This document shows, piece after piece, positions 46,701-58,840 of a DNA stretch of 64,000 nucleotides. The notes beneath the pieces are model-generated. The model searched no databases and was not told the origin of the DNA. It worked only from the letters and a program-made list of their open reading frames with translations. The position numbers were made by a program, and so were the translations under genes. This DNA comes from Codonopsis lanceolata (Eukaryota > Streptophyta > Magnoliopsida > Asterales > Campanulaceae): contig CM028382.1 in the NCBI GenBank assembly GCA_013146195.2, positions 116,945,023 through 117,009,022 on the forward strand. Direction: 5' to 3'. The number at the start of each line of letters is the position of its first letter. The first letter of the stretch is position 1.

Positions 46701-49700
46701 CCAGAGACTAGAAAACCCTGTGGATACTCCTGACTGCACACGAAGGCAAGGCATGACACAAACCTGCCAATAGATACACGACAATAGGGACAAATCAATG
46801 CTCAGCCAGCTAAATAACAAACCATTATCATCATTTCAGCTGGTCTAATAAGACGAAAATCATACAAACGCAAATACAAGACACTGGTGGTATTGATCTA
46901 TGTCCTGGGATATTCATATAATGAACCCATGTTAAAACGTCTCTGTATCAAACTCTCCCAATCAAAACCTGTCTTTGTGTTAGCAGTGATAAAAGGTCAA
47001 GGTTACCTCTCTGATTATACTCTAAATTTAGAATCCTTAAATGTTGCTAAAAGTCTCTTTTTTTCCCTCTATTTTCTCTTTTACCAGCTCAATCGATAAC
47101 ATCATTGATCATAAGAGAGCAACTCACTCTGTATGCCCAAGGCAAAAACTTTGTATCTCATGAGCTCCATCCAGGGGCTTCTTAGGAAACATAGTGACCT
47201 GTCATTTGAGAGCAAAAGTGAAAGGAATACTAATTTAATAAAACATGTAATACCAATATAGATAATTTATTTAAGGTCTTTCTTTCGTGGCTAGGAAAGT
47301 TGACTTACACGAATTTTGAAATCCCGATCAGCAGTGATAATGAACTGCCCGCCCGGTGAAAATTCCTGTAAGAGTAAACATTCTTCTCAGTCCAGCACAC
47401 TAATTGGAGAGAGAGAGAAGAGAGAGGGGGGGCAGATTATTTTCAAAAATAGACTTAGGTGGATAAAAAAATAAACTAATAAAGAGAAGATTCATATGCT
47501 GGAGCCTGGAGGCAGATAAAAGAAATATAAGCATATCAATAAGAAAAGATGTAAATGTAAACACTAATCTTGCAGTCCCATTCTACCACTCACTGGCGGG
47601 AAGGTGGAGAATGTAAGCCATACTACACAACATTATTTAAAATGTAAAGAGGTCTTTGACCAAAACAATTAAAGATAGAGAAGGAGAGGGACAGAAAAAG
47701 GTATGACATACCAGGCTAGTAATGATGCTACAATAATGGGAAAGGAGGGGCGATGCCTTCTTATTAATCGGAGGTTGGTTTTCATGAAATCTATCCAGAC
47801 CCACAACCCAAACAACTCCAAATTTATCTGCGAAACAAACAAATTGACCATCATCTGTTATGGCAACTGCGCTCACTCTCTTCTCTGATGACCTGTTACA
47901 ATTGCAACAAAAGGTGAATTTCAATATGAGAATTTGAAGAAATCACCACTAAGGACATAGTAACTGACTCGTGTGGACCTTCTACATAACAATCAATGGT
48001 TAGACTATTATCCGGAACATGGCATCTCTAGGTACTTGGAAGGGATTAACTGTTGCCTACTTGCCTCAATATTCAAATGCATTTACAACAAACATCAATA
48101 TTTGTAAATAATACTCAGAGCATTTAATTGCAGAAGAATTTAATATCTACTAACAGAAATTTGAGCTAAACATGACAAAAAAGGGGAAAATAAAAAAATA
48201 GAGCATCTTATACAATTTGAGCAAATAAACTATTGTTGTCCTATTCCTGAACTTTCAGCCATTCTTACTTGTAACTCATTTTCATTTCATATCCCTAACA
48301 ATAAAATGAAAAAAGTAAAAAATGAGGAGTTTTAATGTTTTTTCAACAGACCCTAACTAGTTGATTAGTGCTTGCAATGTGAATTCATGACTGACAACAG
48401 TAAGGTAAGGACACTGATAGCACTGGCCCCTGGAAAGTCATAAAGATTAAGTCTTCAGAAAGTCAAGCTTCTTCACTGTTCTCTGGCTTAGCTAAGAACC
48501 ATGAATCCCTTCTAGCAGTAACAGAGGTGAGGATGATTGCCCTATACCAGTTAAGAGATTGCCCTCAACTTCTTCTCCAATACCCAAAGCCTTGACTCAA
48601 ATCAATATCGAGCACTTTCACTTGCTATCTAGGAAGATCTTCTGCCTTCGAAACTTCTTTGGGCAATCTTCTTTGGCTTAGTCTGTGGTAAGTTGACTTT
48701 CTTCCCTAAGCTTCTTCCTTGGCTTAAGCCCTCTATTAATGAAGCAGTTGGAAAGTCTGGCCCATACCTAGACAAGGTATAATCCACGTAGAATGGAAGT
48801 CCTACGTCCCTTCTATTAGAAATGGTAAGCTGTTAGTATTTTCAATCACTATTCTAGGAAACAAAGGTAAATGGGCTCCACTATGAAGTAAGTAAACTTG
48901 AGCCACATCTGATGGCATAAAATGAACCTCATGAAATTGAATATCAGTAAAATCATTAGCTAGCAAGACAAAACATAAGCTATCAATCTTTTTTTTTGGG
49001 ATAGGTAAGTGTAACCTAAGCTATCAATCTTAAAACAATTATCCCAGTGAACACAAATATTACAGTAGGTGAATTCCACCTCGCTATGGTCAAACATACC
49101 ACTTCTCATGCCAGTTAATCAAGCATGTGAAATAGAAACTTATGCTCCTACTGATTTATAGCAGCAGATAGTGTATACCTTTAAAATACCACAATAACTC
49201 TAAAGCATACAAAGTTGAGGTACTTTAAAAACCTACACAAAATACAGGCAATTCCACGAGTCCGTGTTCCAAATCTTGACTAGCTTGTCATCACCAGCAG
49301 ATACAAAGAGCTTTCCATTTGCACCATAACGAATTGCTCTGATAGAATCTTTATGGAGAGCGTCACTAGAAGCATCCACTAAAGAAACTGGGCAGCCTCC
49401 TCTGTTAAGTAACAAGTCAAAAAAATTATCAGTGTATCTTCAAACTACATCCTGACCTCCTACAGTAAGATTGCTTTTTTGCATGTATGATGACAAATAA
49501 TGTTGACAAGGATGCTCCTTTGGATTTCCTTGATTATGCAAGGGAATCAAAATAACTATATCAGTTTGGATAGGAGGAAAGGTAAAACTATGCGCTTTGG
49601 ACAAAAAAAAATAGGGAAATAGTCTTTGTGTAGCCGACCCCAAGTAATTGATACAATGGCTTTGTTGAGCTGAGCTGATATGGAGAAAAAATCCTCACAT

Positions 49701-52481
49701 GTTTCTAAAGTAAGCATATTCCTGCCCGATTACTTGGCACTTTCCAGAAGAACTGCAAATACAAAACTCAACTCAGCCTGTGTCTCAATTACCTTTTTGC
49801 ATCTCTGTTCAATCAATTGCAAGATCATCCCTCACACGAGAAGTTATACATCATGCGGTCACTAGGGTGATGTGGTCAGACTCATCAATCAAATACCAAC
49901 ACCACACTTGGAGTGGTAGTTTAAAGTGTCCAATAACTGTCCTATCTCTAAGGTGTTGGTTTATTTTGATTGGAAGACATCTCCAGTAGTCTAAATATAA
50001 GTGGAACGTCACCCCACATCAACAAGGTGACGAGGTGTAGTGGTCCTACAAAATAATTTCTCACTCGCACCAGACTGAATTATATCCTTCTTAATTATTG
50101 TTGTCTAACTTAATTTGGGATTCCCATAAAAGTTCAAACCATCTAAAGCGATTATGAGTAAAATATATCTCATTTTGGGGCTACCTTAGATGCCTTATAC
50201 ACAAGTTCATTTCAGATTTAATTCTTTCTAGTTTCACCGAATATCCAACAGCGCATTTTAATTTCGGCTACACTCATTTTATCAACATGTTTCTTAGATG
50301 CCTAATGCTCTCTTGATGAAGTCCTATTCTTAGATACACTCCTCCATTTCAAAAAACTTGATTTTATTACTCCCTCCATCCCAAGAAAATATTCATCTTT
50401 CAGAAGTCAACGTAATATCAAATAACTCCCTCGACCCCAAGGGGTGGGAGAAATGGCAAGGGCACTCATGCACGTTGAGGTCCTAGGTTTCAATCCTCAT
50501 ACCAACAAGGGGTCACACTTACCTATCATATATATATATATCAAATTACTCCCTCCATCCCCCCAAAAAAGTAGTCTCACTTCGACTTTTTCAGGTCAAT
50601 TTGATTAAACTTTTGACCAAAGAGTAATGAAAATTTACTTATCCATACAAAATTTTAAAATTTTGATAGTTTTCTTAATATTTTATCGATGGTAGAACTT
50701 TCATTACCTAAAATATAATAAACGTTCGTTAAATAATGCTTTTCATATTGTCCAAGGTTGACTTTCCAATGAAGAAAGGGAACAGTTTTTTTTGGGATGG
50801 TGGGAGTACTATTTAACATATATTTATTATGTTTTAGTTTATAGAATTTCAATCATTGAAAGAATATTAATTTTTGTTTGATAGGTAAGTATGACCCCTT
50901 ATTGGTATGGGGATTAGAACCAAGGACGTCAAGGTCTTTGCCTGAGTGCCCTTGTCAACAGGGCCGTTCCTGAACTTTTAGGGGCCAAGGGCAAAAATGA
51001 TAAAATGGGCCCCTATAGATATAAAAAATAAAATTTTGAAATAAATAAATTTTCAATTTTTCATCGTTCAAAGTATTTAATTGGTATAACATCTACGAGC
51101 ATACTAATATATAAGTATATGAAATAATTATTTAAAATTACTTCGTTTGCTTATTTCGGTACACTAGTTATTTTTAATCTTGATTTGGTAATTTTCTTAT
51201 ATATTAAAATATACAAAATGTCTATAAAGCATATCTATAAGAAATTTCAGATTTATCTACTCTTCTAAGATCTTTCTCAACTATATCATCAAATTATATC
51301 ACCTTCTCTCTTTTTTTGGCTCATTCGTTACATGTTCATTTGGTTTTTTTTGTTGATTTTTCGATTATTGTAATCCATTAATCTATATTCTAAGATAATT
51401 AAGTTTTTTGTTGATTAGGCGTATCATTTTTTTATTAATGAGCTACTAAAAGTGTTATTTTTTTAAAAAAATTTGACTTTCAAACGGGAACTCTTTACCC
51501 GGAACGAAGCAAAGGAGTATTTAATACTTGATAATTCACAACTCAAAAATAAAATAACTTTACATAACTTTCAAAGAGTTGAACCCATGACCTCTCAATC
51601 AAATCAAAACATTTCATCCAATGGGCCACTAAATCACATATGAAATTCAAGTGACGGTATGATATTTATATCCATATATGGCTGCATTATAAGTTTGGGC
51701 CCCTCAAAATTAGGGGCCCAGGGCGGTCGCCCTTCCAGACCACCCTCAGGGCCGGCCCTGCAACTTGTCATCTCTCCAACCCCTTGGGTTCTGAAAGAAT
51801 TTTAATTAAAATACGAATTAGAACAAGTACTCCCTCCATCCCTAAATAAGTGTCCATTTTATGTTTTTTTGGCTAAACCTACGAAAGCTGATTTTGGGAT
51901 ATTTAGTAGCACACTACATTAATGCCCTTGGTGTCCATGTATAACATTAGAAGCTAACACTTAGACTAGGACATTATCTGTGTCAAAGCTGACATTTGTA
52001 ACTTATACAAAAAAAAGGACACTCATTTAGGGACAAACAAATTTAAGAAATGGACACTCGTTCAGGGACGAAGGGGAAGGAGTAGCTTCTTTTTTTTTAC
52101 AACACCTCTCGCCGCCATTTTTTTCGAGCTGCTAACTTGCATTCCATATACTCAAAATTGATAAATTGCAGTAGAAATTATTTAAATTTTAAGCCATCCA
52201 GTAGGAAATAGTTAAAATTTATAACATAAGGTGACTGAATCAACAACTAATAAATGAAATTGCAGTAGAAAACATTTAATTCTTAAGCCATGGAAGTAAA
52301 AACTAATACAAATGTGAGAGAGCAGCGTGTTTGGAGCTTACTGAAGATTAAAGACGCGGAGGTCCGACCCGACGGCAACGGCAACCGACTGTTGGGTCGG
52401 ATGGACTGCAATTATAGCCGGAGCAACTTCAGGCTCAACTTCACGGTTTTGCTCGCTCTCCATAATTGTAGGATCCTCCAT
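43739..52481 (-). CDS. TRM82: TRM82/WDR4-type WD40 subunit of tRNA (guanine-N7)-methyltransferase, 10 exons
   Basis: Exons (minus): 52481-52342, 49401-49246, 47892-47712, 47365-47309, 47198-47128, 46763-46685, 46587-46528, 44985-44882, 44784-44724, 44128-43739. All have GT-AG borders and matching phases; the joined frame is 1299 nt, 432 residues, about the family length. WD-type blades are visible: VSAGDDKLVKIWNTDS (exon 2), VSAVAITDDGQFVCFADKFG (exon 3), FIITADRDFKIRV (exons 4-5) and FLVSGSGDSTVRMWDF (exons 6-7). PKKPLDGAHEIQSFCLGHTE (exon 5) is characteristic of Trm82/WDR4. The C-terminus is basic (KRGRNDKKRVK). The protein is the non-catalytic partner of Trm8/METTL1, which makes m7G46 in tRNA variable loops. 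Start: MEDPTIMESEQ at 52481; a second Met follows six codons on. Introns 1 and 7 are long and packed with transposons, yet no coding break is seen. Confidence 0.95.
45655..45712 (-). repeat. tRNA-derived SINE fragment (TRM82 intron 7)
   Basis: The minus strand reads GGTTCTAATCCC (B box), then a variable stretch and GGGGTCACACTTACCTAT. The same family is at 45900-45990, 50434-50528 and 50880-51795. Confidence 0.6.
45900..45990 (-). repeat. tRNA-derived SINE (TRM82 intron 7)
   Basis: The minus strand reads TTGGCAACGACACTCGGGCA, then AAGACTTTATGGTCC, then the B box GGTTCCAATCCCC, and the 3' motif GGGGTCACATTTACC before an A/T-rich tail. Confidence 0.65.
50434..50528 (+). repeat. tRNA-derived SINE (TRM82 intron 1)
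   Basis: GGGGTGGGAGAAATGGCAAG near the 5' end, B box GGTTTCAATCC, 3' motif GGGGTCACACTTACCTATC, then an (AT)n tail. A truncated Stowaway end (ACTCCCTCCATCCC) lies just upstream at 50370. Confidence 0.7.
50549..50806. mobile_element. Stowaway MITE (TRM82 intron 1)
   Basis: CTCCCTCCATCCCCCCAAAA and, inverted, CTCCCACCATCCCAAAAAA. TA on both sides (50547-50548, 50807-50808). 258 bp. Confidence 0.85.
50880..51795 (-). repeat. SINE split by a hAT-type element (TRM82 intron 1)
   Basis: The SINE halves 50880-50958 and 51761-51795 join into the family pattern: minus strand AAGGGGTTGGAGAGATGACA ... GGGCACTCAGGCAAAGACC ... GGTTCTAATCCCC ... CTTACCTATC. The break falls at GACAAG, with CTTGTCA on both sides on the plus strand. 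Confidence 0.75.
50959..51760. mobile_element. hAT-type non-autonomous element (TRM82 intron 1)
   Basis: Ends CAGGGCCGTTCCTGA and, inverted, CAGGGCCGGCCCTGAG, typical hAT termini. The 8-bp flanks CTTGTCAA and CTTGTCAT match 7 of 8 if three extra bases (CAA) are allowed at the right junction. About 800 bp, no transposase. A further Stowaway-like end lies at 51480-51520 inside it. Confidence 0.75.
51830..52082. mobile_element. Stowaway MITE (TRM82 intron 1)
   Basis: CTCCCTCCATCCCTAAATAA on the left; the right end reads GGGACGAAGGGGAAGGAG. TA on both sides (51828-51829, 52083-52084). It lies about 260 bp from the end of exon 1. Confidence 0.82.
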
Positions 52482-53440
52482 TTTCGATGACTCCAAATCT
52501 TTTCGTTCTAACTTTAGGGTTTATTAGAGGTTTAATCAAATTCAACCGATGTTTTAACCGTTTCGGCTGTACCCAAATCCCAAATTCAAATGACTGCAAA
52601 GCTTGTAAATGGGCTTCAAAATCCATATCAAATAGGGGTAAATTTGGGCCCGTCTATTTTCAAAAGTTTTCGCTCAGGTACATCATGTTTTTTTAAATCA
52701 AAAATAAATATTTTTGGGGTAAAAAATTACGATATTTTTAATGAAATTAAGGTGTGTTACGGATCACTTATTTAATATGCATTATGTAGTATTAATTTAT
52801 GCACTGTGATGGATCAATTTTAATTACTTAATCTAATTCATGTCGTGTTGCATCAATTTTAATTACATAATCTAATTTATACATCGTGGTGCATCAATTT
52901 TAATTACACAATTTAATTTATGCATCACGATGCAACAAGTCAAGCACCAATTGATGCATCACACTGTAAATTATAATGCACCAGACCATGTTCATTCTTT
53001 CTAGAACACCATCAACAAATGATGTCAAATTGATTCATCTTTTATGCATCTCAAATTCAAAATCGATGCATCATGATTGACAAATGATGCAAGCCATTCT
53101 TAATTAATCGATACATCCAGATTGAAAAAAAATGTCCAACAACGAACAAATTTCCAGTTGGACATTTTATCGAACATTTTACATGCATGAAAACACAAAA
53201 CACTAACTGAATCCATTTTGAATCAAATACACAAACATAATTTTAAAAAAACATGGGTGAAACTGAAAATTGGTAGATGAGGAGGAAAGAGAATAAGAAG
53301 ATAGGGGGTGGAAATGCTAGGATTAAGGCCGAATATCTAAAACAGATCACTATCACATGCTTTAAATGTAAAAAGCTAACTACTGATCATGATTTGTTTT
53401 TACAAGACACAATTACTAGTCAGGATTAACTCTCACTGAT
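52482..53440. other. TRM82 upstream region with a dispersed repeat
   Basis: The first 150-200 bp should hold the TRM82 promoter, but no clear TATA was picked. From about 52790 to 53290 lies an inverted copy of the repeat at 32460-32960 (TGCATCAATTTTAATTACA units, CCAACAACGAACAA, and AATCAAATACACAAACA). Confidence 0.5.
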
Positions 53441-53447
53441 CTCAAGC

Positions 53448-53835
53448 ATGTGGAGTAGTTATTTTCCACCGAAACCCTCCCTATTTTCTCTTTTTCTTTC
53501 TCTATGTCTTTCTCTCTCTTCATCTCTCTGCGTATTCTTCCCAACCTCTTCCTATCTATGTGTATTCCTAAACCCTCCTTATTTTATCTCCTCAAATCTA
53601 TTTCTCTCTCTCTCTCTCTCTTTCTTTCTCTTCCTCTCTCTGCGTATTCTTCTCGGCCTCTTCCTCTGGTTTATATTTATTCCTCATCACCATCTCTCTC
53701 ATCTTTATCTCGATTTCTTCATTTCTTCCTCCTCGCTATCTCTCTATCATCCTTATCTCGATTTCTTCCTCCTCTCGGTTGATCTCTCTCATCCTCAGTC
53801 GCCGAAATTTATAAGTTCTCTCCCCCGTTTTTAGT
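53448..53835. repeat. Polypyrimidine (CT-rich) tract
   Basis: About 390 bp of imperfect CTCTTT/CTCT repeats on the + strand. The Ser/Leu/Phe-rich ORFs in several frames are a result of this composition. Confidence 0.85.
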
Positions 53836-55585
53836 GTGTTTCCTCTCGGTTTCTTCCCCCTTTGTAGCGTTATCCTCTCGGTTTCTAGATGGTTTCTGGA
53901 TGATTTCTTTTTAATTTAATTTTTGGTTTGTGTTCTATGGGTTTGGGGTTTCGTTAGGTGGAGTTTCTGTAGATGGTTGGCAAGAAGCTTTGGGTTTTTT
54001 GCAAAAGTCATTTTAAATGAACTGTGGTCGAGGAACAATAATTTAGAGTGAGATAGACGATTGTTTGTTGGAAGAATTGAATTTTTTTTTTGGATAAATG
54101 ATAGATTGATTTTGTAGCCACCCAATGTCCCCCCTTCTTCCCTGATTGATGTCGGGCTTTCTTTCTTACTCATCCTTCTACAAATGTTGGCTTCAGGTGT
54201 TGTTACATCACTCTTTAATCAAGTTGATTATTGATGCTGCTCAATTTGGTCTTGGGTCGTTCCTTGCGGTTTGTAGGATATCTGGTTTATGAGAAGGTAT
54301 GATCTTGAGAGAAACGTGTCAACAGAAGAAAACCTTAGAAGGAATGCAAGGCAGGGCCTCGCAAAACCCCTCAGGCGTGAGAGTAAGTCTTAAGCTTGTT
54401 CAAGCAAAATGACAGAGTTTCGGTGTGTATGAATGAGCGTATCTTTGAAATGAAACTTTGTAAGGTATATATAGTCTTTCTGGGATTGAAATCCGGGCTG
54501 AGTAATTATTATGGAGAGATCATAGGCATTTATGACCATAAATTCGGGTTGACCGCGTAACTGACGGGGTTATGGCTTAAATCTCGAGCTCTTGAGTTAT
54601 TTGACAGTTAAGCCTTGGAATGGATATCTGGTTTTATTCGAGCAGCCCTGCTCCCTGCTTGGTGATTGATAAGAAGATTCCTGCTCAGGATATATATAGG
54701 ATGTTTACCCCGGTTATCCTATTCGAGTGACCTCTTTCCTGGTCCCTAACATCCACGTGTCTATCACGTGGAGGCACATGTGTCTGGCTCGTGACCAGGA
54801 TTTGGGCTGAGCTCATCAGTGACCCCATGCTCTTTGTCCGACGAGTATTTATGCTCGGTGCAAGGAGCATGGTTGACCTTTTGTGAAGGTTTGAATTGGG
54901 GAGCAAAACACTTGTCTATTTTTGTTGTGGCCGAAGTGAGGGGAGTTGCTTTGTTGGTGACAGGTGGTGTACTCAAAGCGCCGGTTACAGGAAGTTGAAA
55001 AGTTTTTCGGAGGTGACAGCGGCTGGGAACAGTCATGATGAGTTGCATGTTTTCGAGGTGGGCATTAATGACGGGCTTGATTAAGTGCATCGCAACTGCC
55101 ATAGTTTGAATTAGGGAAGGCCTGGGCGTGTGATTTGGGCGCCCTTTCCCCAAATTTCGCCTATAAAAGGGGAAAACCTAAACCCTTTGGTCTTTTTTAC
55201 TGCCTTCTTGCGTTCAACGTGTTTTGCAACCGAGTGCATTATTTTCCTGGGCTTACTTGACACTTCCGGCATCGATCTTTCAGTATACAAATCTTCTCAT
55301 TTTGCAATATGGATCAAGTTCAGATTTCTGCCTCTGGCAAATTGATCCCTGTTAAACACGCAAGTAAGTTTCTTCTGATCCTAATTCTCTTCTTCTGTTT
55401 CTGTATTGAATTAATTTTTAAATTTCTGGGGTTTTCTGTATGCTCTTCATGTTCATGCTTTCTGGGTAACTTCTTAGGGCTTTGCGTCTAGATATGGGTA
55501 ATTTACAGGGAGATCGAGGAGAAATCTTCAAGTAATCATAAGTTTTCTGGGGCTTTAATCAAGGCATTCCTCGATCTCTTGTAGG
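53836..55585. other. Upstream part of the 'gypsy-type transposon' element, probable leader or LTR
   Basis: No gene is seen before 55586. A TATA box (CTATAAAAGG at about 55151-55160) is followed by ATG at 55309 (MDQVQISASGKLIPVKHA) and a GTAAGT at 55363, so a short leader exon and intron may precede the main ORF. An AG directly before ATG at 55586 would end a second leader intron. Its left boundary was not found. Confidence 0.4.
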
Positions 55586-57711
55586 ATGTCTTCTCCCCTT
55601 CAACTTTTTGATGATAACTCTGACCACGAGCAAGAAGCTTATGATTACGATCATGGTGCCCAAAGAAACCGTACACCAACAGATTCTGAAAAGACTGGAT
55701 CTGAAGTACATGCTTATGAGGGAAGGAATACCCAGGAAGCGAGCAGCCAAATTCCCCTTGAGAGGGTTGTGAACGACGTGACCACCGACCAGGATGAGGT
55801 GGATGAGGCAAGCTCGAGTGGGTTCCCAAGTGATGAGGAGTTTTTCGGTCGACATCGAGCAGGAAGGAGACACCGTAACGAGGATTACTATAACTTGAGC
55901 TCGCTTTGCTCATTGGGAGTCAATTGACTCAATTGTAGAAGTTAGGAACTGGTTCAGCTTGATTGGGATCTTTGGTGAAGACTATCGAGGAGTTCCCTAT
56001 GAATCCGAGATGACTCTGCTCAGATGAGGAGCAAGACGAAGAGAATAGTCTTCTACGATTTTTCCGTCCGGGATGCGCTTTTCATTGGACCCCTTCATCA
56101 TCGAGTTCTTAAGGAAAACCAACGCCGTTCCATGTGACCTCCAACTTACCACGATGCTAATCATGATTGCCTTCACTGTGACCTGCCGATTGGTTGGTTT
56201 TGAACAAGAGATGACCATACTCCGAAAACTCTTCCAATTCACCAAAGATAAGAGATCGGGCAGGATTACTGGTCGCTCAAAGGCTGGGGCTTTGAAGCTA
56301 TTTGCTGAGTTTCCCCACAAGGTTGATAAGTGGGATAAGAGGATTACTGGTCGTTATGGAATACCGGGTTGGGTGGCCATTTGCCCCGACCCCTTACGAA
56401 ATAAAACCTCCAACCTATAACCGACATGCCACCTTCACCAGAGAAGATATGTGTATGGCGATGTTGAAGGGTGTACTGGGGGTGACCGAGCAAGGTCAAC
56501 AATGGTTGATTGATTGGAAATCAATCGTGCAGGATGCTAAGGTCTTGCGTCTGGCCAGGATGTATCCTGCTTCCCTGGAGGGTGTAGTACTGAGGCAGCG
56601 AAAGACCGACTTTAAGGCGAGATCTGCTGCTCATCATGGTGAGCTGATATGGCGCGAGCAGCCTGCTTCTGCCTCTTTACCTAAGGCTCCATATGTTGAA
56701 AAGAGCAGGAAGTCATCCCGGGCTTCTGGCTCTTCGATCGAGCCAAGGTCCTCTCCAGTAACGACGCCAATTACAGAGCACGCATCTCGGAAGAGACCAG
56801 CTGTGACTGATACTCGAGTGGGAGGTCAAAGCACCGGATCACGGACAGGGGAGGATGAACCCCAAGAAATAATTCAAGCATGGTCTGGTCCCTTCCCCCC
56901 CTCCCCCAATTATTCTGACGCTCCCGGTCACGGGCCGCCACCCCCTCCTCGACGTGAAGAGCCACTGCGGTGTGGTACACCTAGTTGGTTGAGAGCCAAC
57001 TTTGTGATGCCCGTATCCCGAGAAGGGGTAAGGGCACTGGTGAACGAGGTCGGTGTCCTTCCCCCCCCCCTCGAAGGGATCAATATTCGTGATCGGGGAA
57101 CTATGAGTGTCGTTTGCGGGCATGGGATTCTGAAGAGGGTCGTTCAGCCCGACGTTATTTGCGGCGATGCCGAAACTCCGAACAGTGTTCTGCTCGGTGA
57201 AATTGGCTTGTTGGTCAGCGAGGTATGTTATGTCCGCTGTTTTATGAACATAACTGTCATTAATTATGTATATTTCTTACTCATTTGTGTTTTTGTTGTT
57301 TTGCAGTTCACCTCCAAGGTTACTCTCCTGCACAAACATGCAAACGAATACAAGGATAAGGCTGGGGCCTTATTCGAGCAGAAGAGGAAATCCGATGAGG
57401 CTGTCCGCTCATATAAGGAGGACTTGTTGGCCAAGGACAATGAGGTCCTTGCCAAGGTTGCCGAGCTGACCAAGCTCGAGGAGGGGATAATCCGCCTGAA
57501 GGCCCAGGTGGAGTTTGCCCAAAATGGGGAGGTAGCCGCTCTAAAGACCTTGAGCGAGGAGAGGAAGAAAGTTGAGGATGTTCGGTACTGAGTAGAAAAA
57601 AGAGCCTCGCCAAGGTAAGGCCGGCAGGCTGAAGAAGTTGTTGGCTGGCCGCCAAGACCGCTGGCGTGGAAGATTTCAAGCTAGCTTGAATGACTGTGGA
57701 TCTAAACTGTT

Positions 57712-58783
57712 TGTAAGGGTAAAATAGGCATGACCTATTTTATCTTGTTTTCACCTTTCTTGGTCAAAGAAGAATTTTATTTTAGTCAATGTTTATTCTA
57801 GGTGTTAGATTTTGTTTAGATTATTTTTGGTAGATTGGTTTTGATTTTTGATAGGAAAATCTTTCAAAAGATTAGATTGGTTTTGATTTTTTTTATATAG
57901 GAAAATCTTTCAAATCTTTCAAATCTTTCAAAAGATTTAGGCAACATATTTTTGGTAACTAGATTTATGTAAATAAATTAGTTATTTGATGTATCTTAGT
58001 CTTAATAGGAAACATAATCTTTCTTAATATTGTGTTAATCTCTTTCCTAGTAGGAATTGGTTTCCTTGTGCCGTGTTCTACAGTGTGGGGTGTGCTATAT
58101 ATACGAGGTGATTTCTGGTTGAGATGTACACCGAGAAGCTTATACTCGAACTTATTCAGATACCCGAAGAGCCTAGAATCGATTCTGCGAGAAAACCGTG
58201 TGTGCCGAGAGCTTCTAGTTGCAGATTATTCTGAGAACTGTGTGCGAGAGAAATAATTTGAAGTCTTGTGTACCAAGCTTGAGAGAAGAGAAAAACAGCC
58301 CATACACGAAGACTACTCTACAAGCAGTAATCTTGAAACCTGCTGTGTTGTATAAAACTTCAATCATATCTTGCCTTGTATTTCAAGTTCGATTTTTGTG
58401 CTTCCGGTTGGTGTGTTGTTTGGAAGCTGTATTTGAGTCTTTCTTCCCACGTTTGGTATAGTGATTTATGTGGGTTTTTGGTTCTCCAAGATTCTATATC
58501 TTGTGAGAATTTTTGTGTTAATTATTAAGGTTCAAAAACAGTGTTGATCTTAATAAAGTTTGTTGCCTTGAGGCTTGATCTACAAGTTTGATACTTGTAG
58601 ATTGTTTTTGTGTGATTTTCTGTCTTACTAAGCCTGTTCGATTTCAAATCACAAAACAAAACTTCCGCTGCAATTTTCTGTGATACACTTTCAGTTCACA
58701 TTGTTACTGTCATTGTTGCAACATTCACTGCAACATTGGCGAACATCGCTCCATATCGAGAACCGTGCATCGCGTTTCTTTCA
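57712..58783 (+). repeat. 5' LTR of the copia element
   Basis: 1072 bp. Identical by eye to the 3' LTR over the first ~365 bp and over about 58450-58739, but with clustered small differences at 58079-58435 and 58740-58783. A TATATATA lies near 58092. Confidence 0.93.
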
Positions 58784-58785
58784 AT

Positions 58786-58797
58786 TGGTATCGAGCC
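58786..58797 (+). other. Primer-binding site
   Basis: TGGTATCGAGCC just after the LTR resembles the initiator-tRNA site TGGTATCAGAGC with one A missing (CAGA read as CGA). Confidence 0.8.
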
Positions 58798-58840
58798 TCT
58801 CTTGATATCACTAAGAGTCGATTCTCGCTTTAAAGACGTG

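Noticed and set aside
50434..50528. Possible tRNA gene (pol III B box)
   Set aside because: No cloverleaf can be drawn, and several copies with a shared non-tRNA 3' part show it is a SINE.
53448..53834. 128-residue and overlapping 92-residue ORFs rich in Ser, Leu and Phe
   Set aside because: They arise from a CT-rich tract that stays open in more than one frame; no domain or start context supports a gene.
55536..55913. Minus-strand ORFs of 125 and 104 residues
   Set aside because: Both lie antisense to the acidic N-terminal part of the plus-strand transposon ORF and show no family features.
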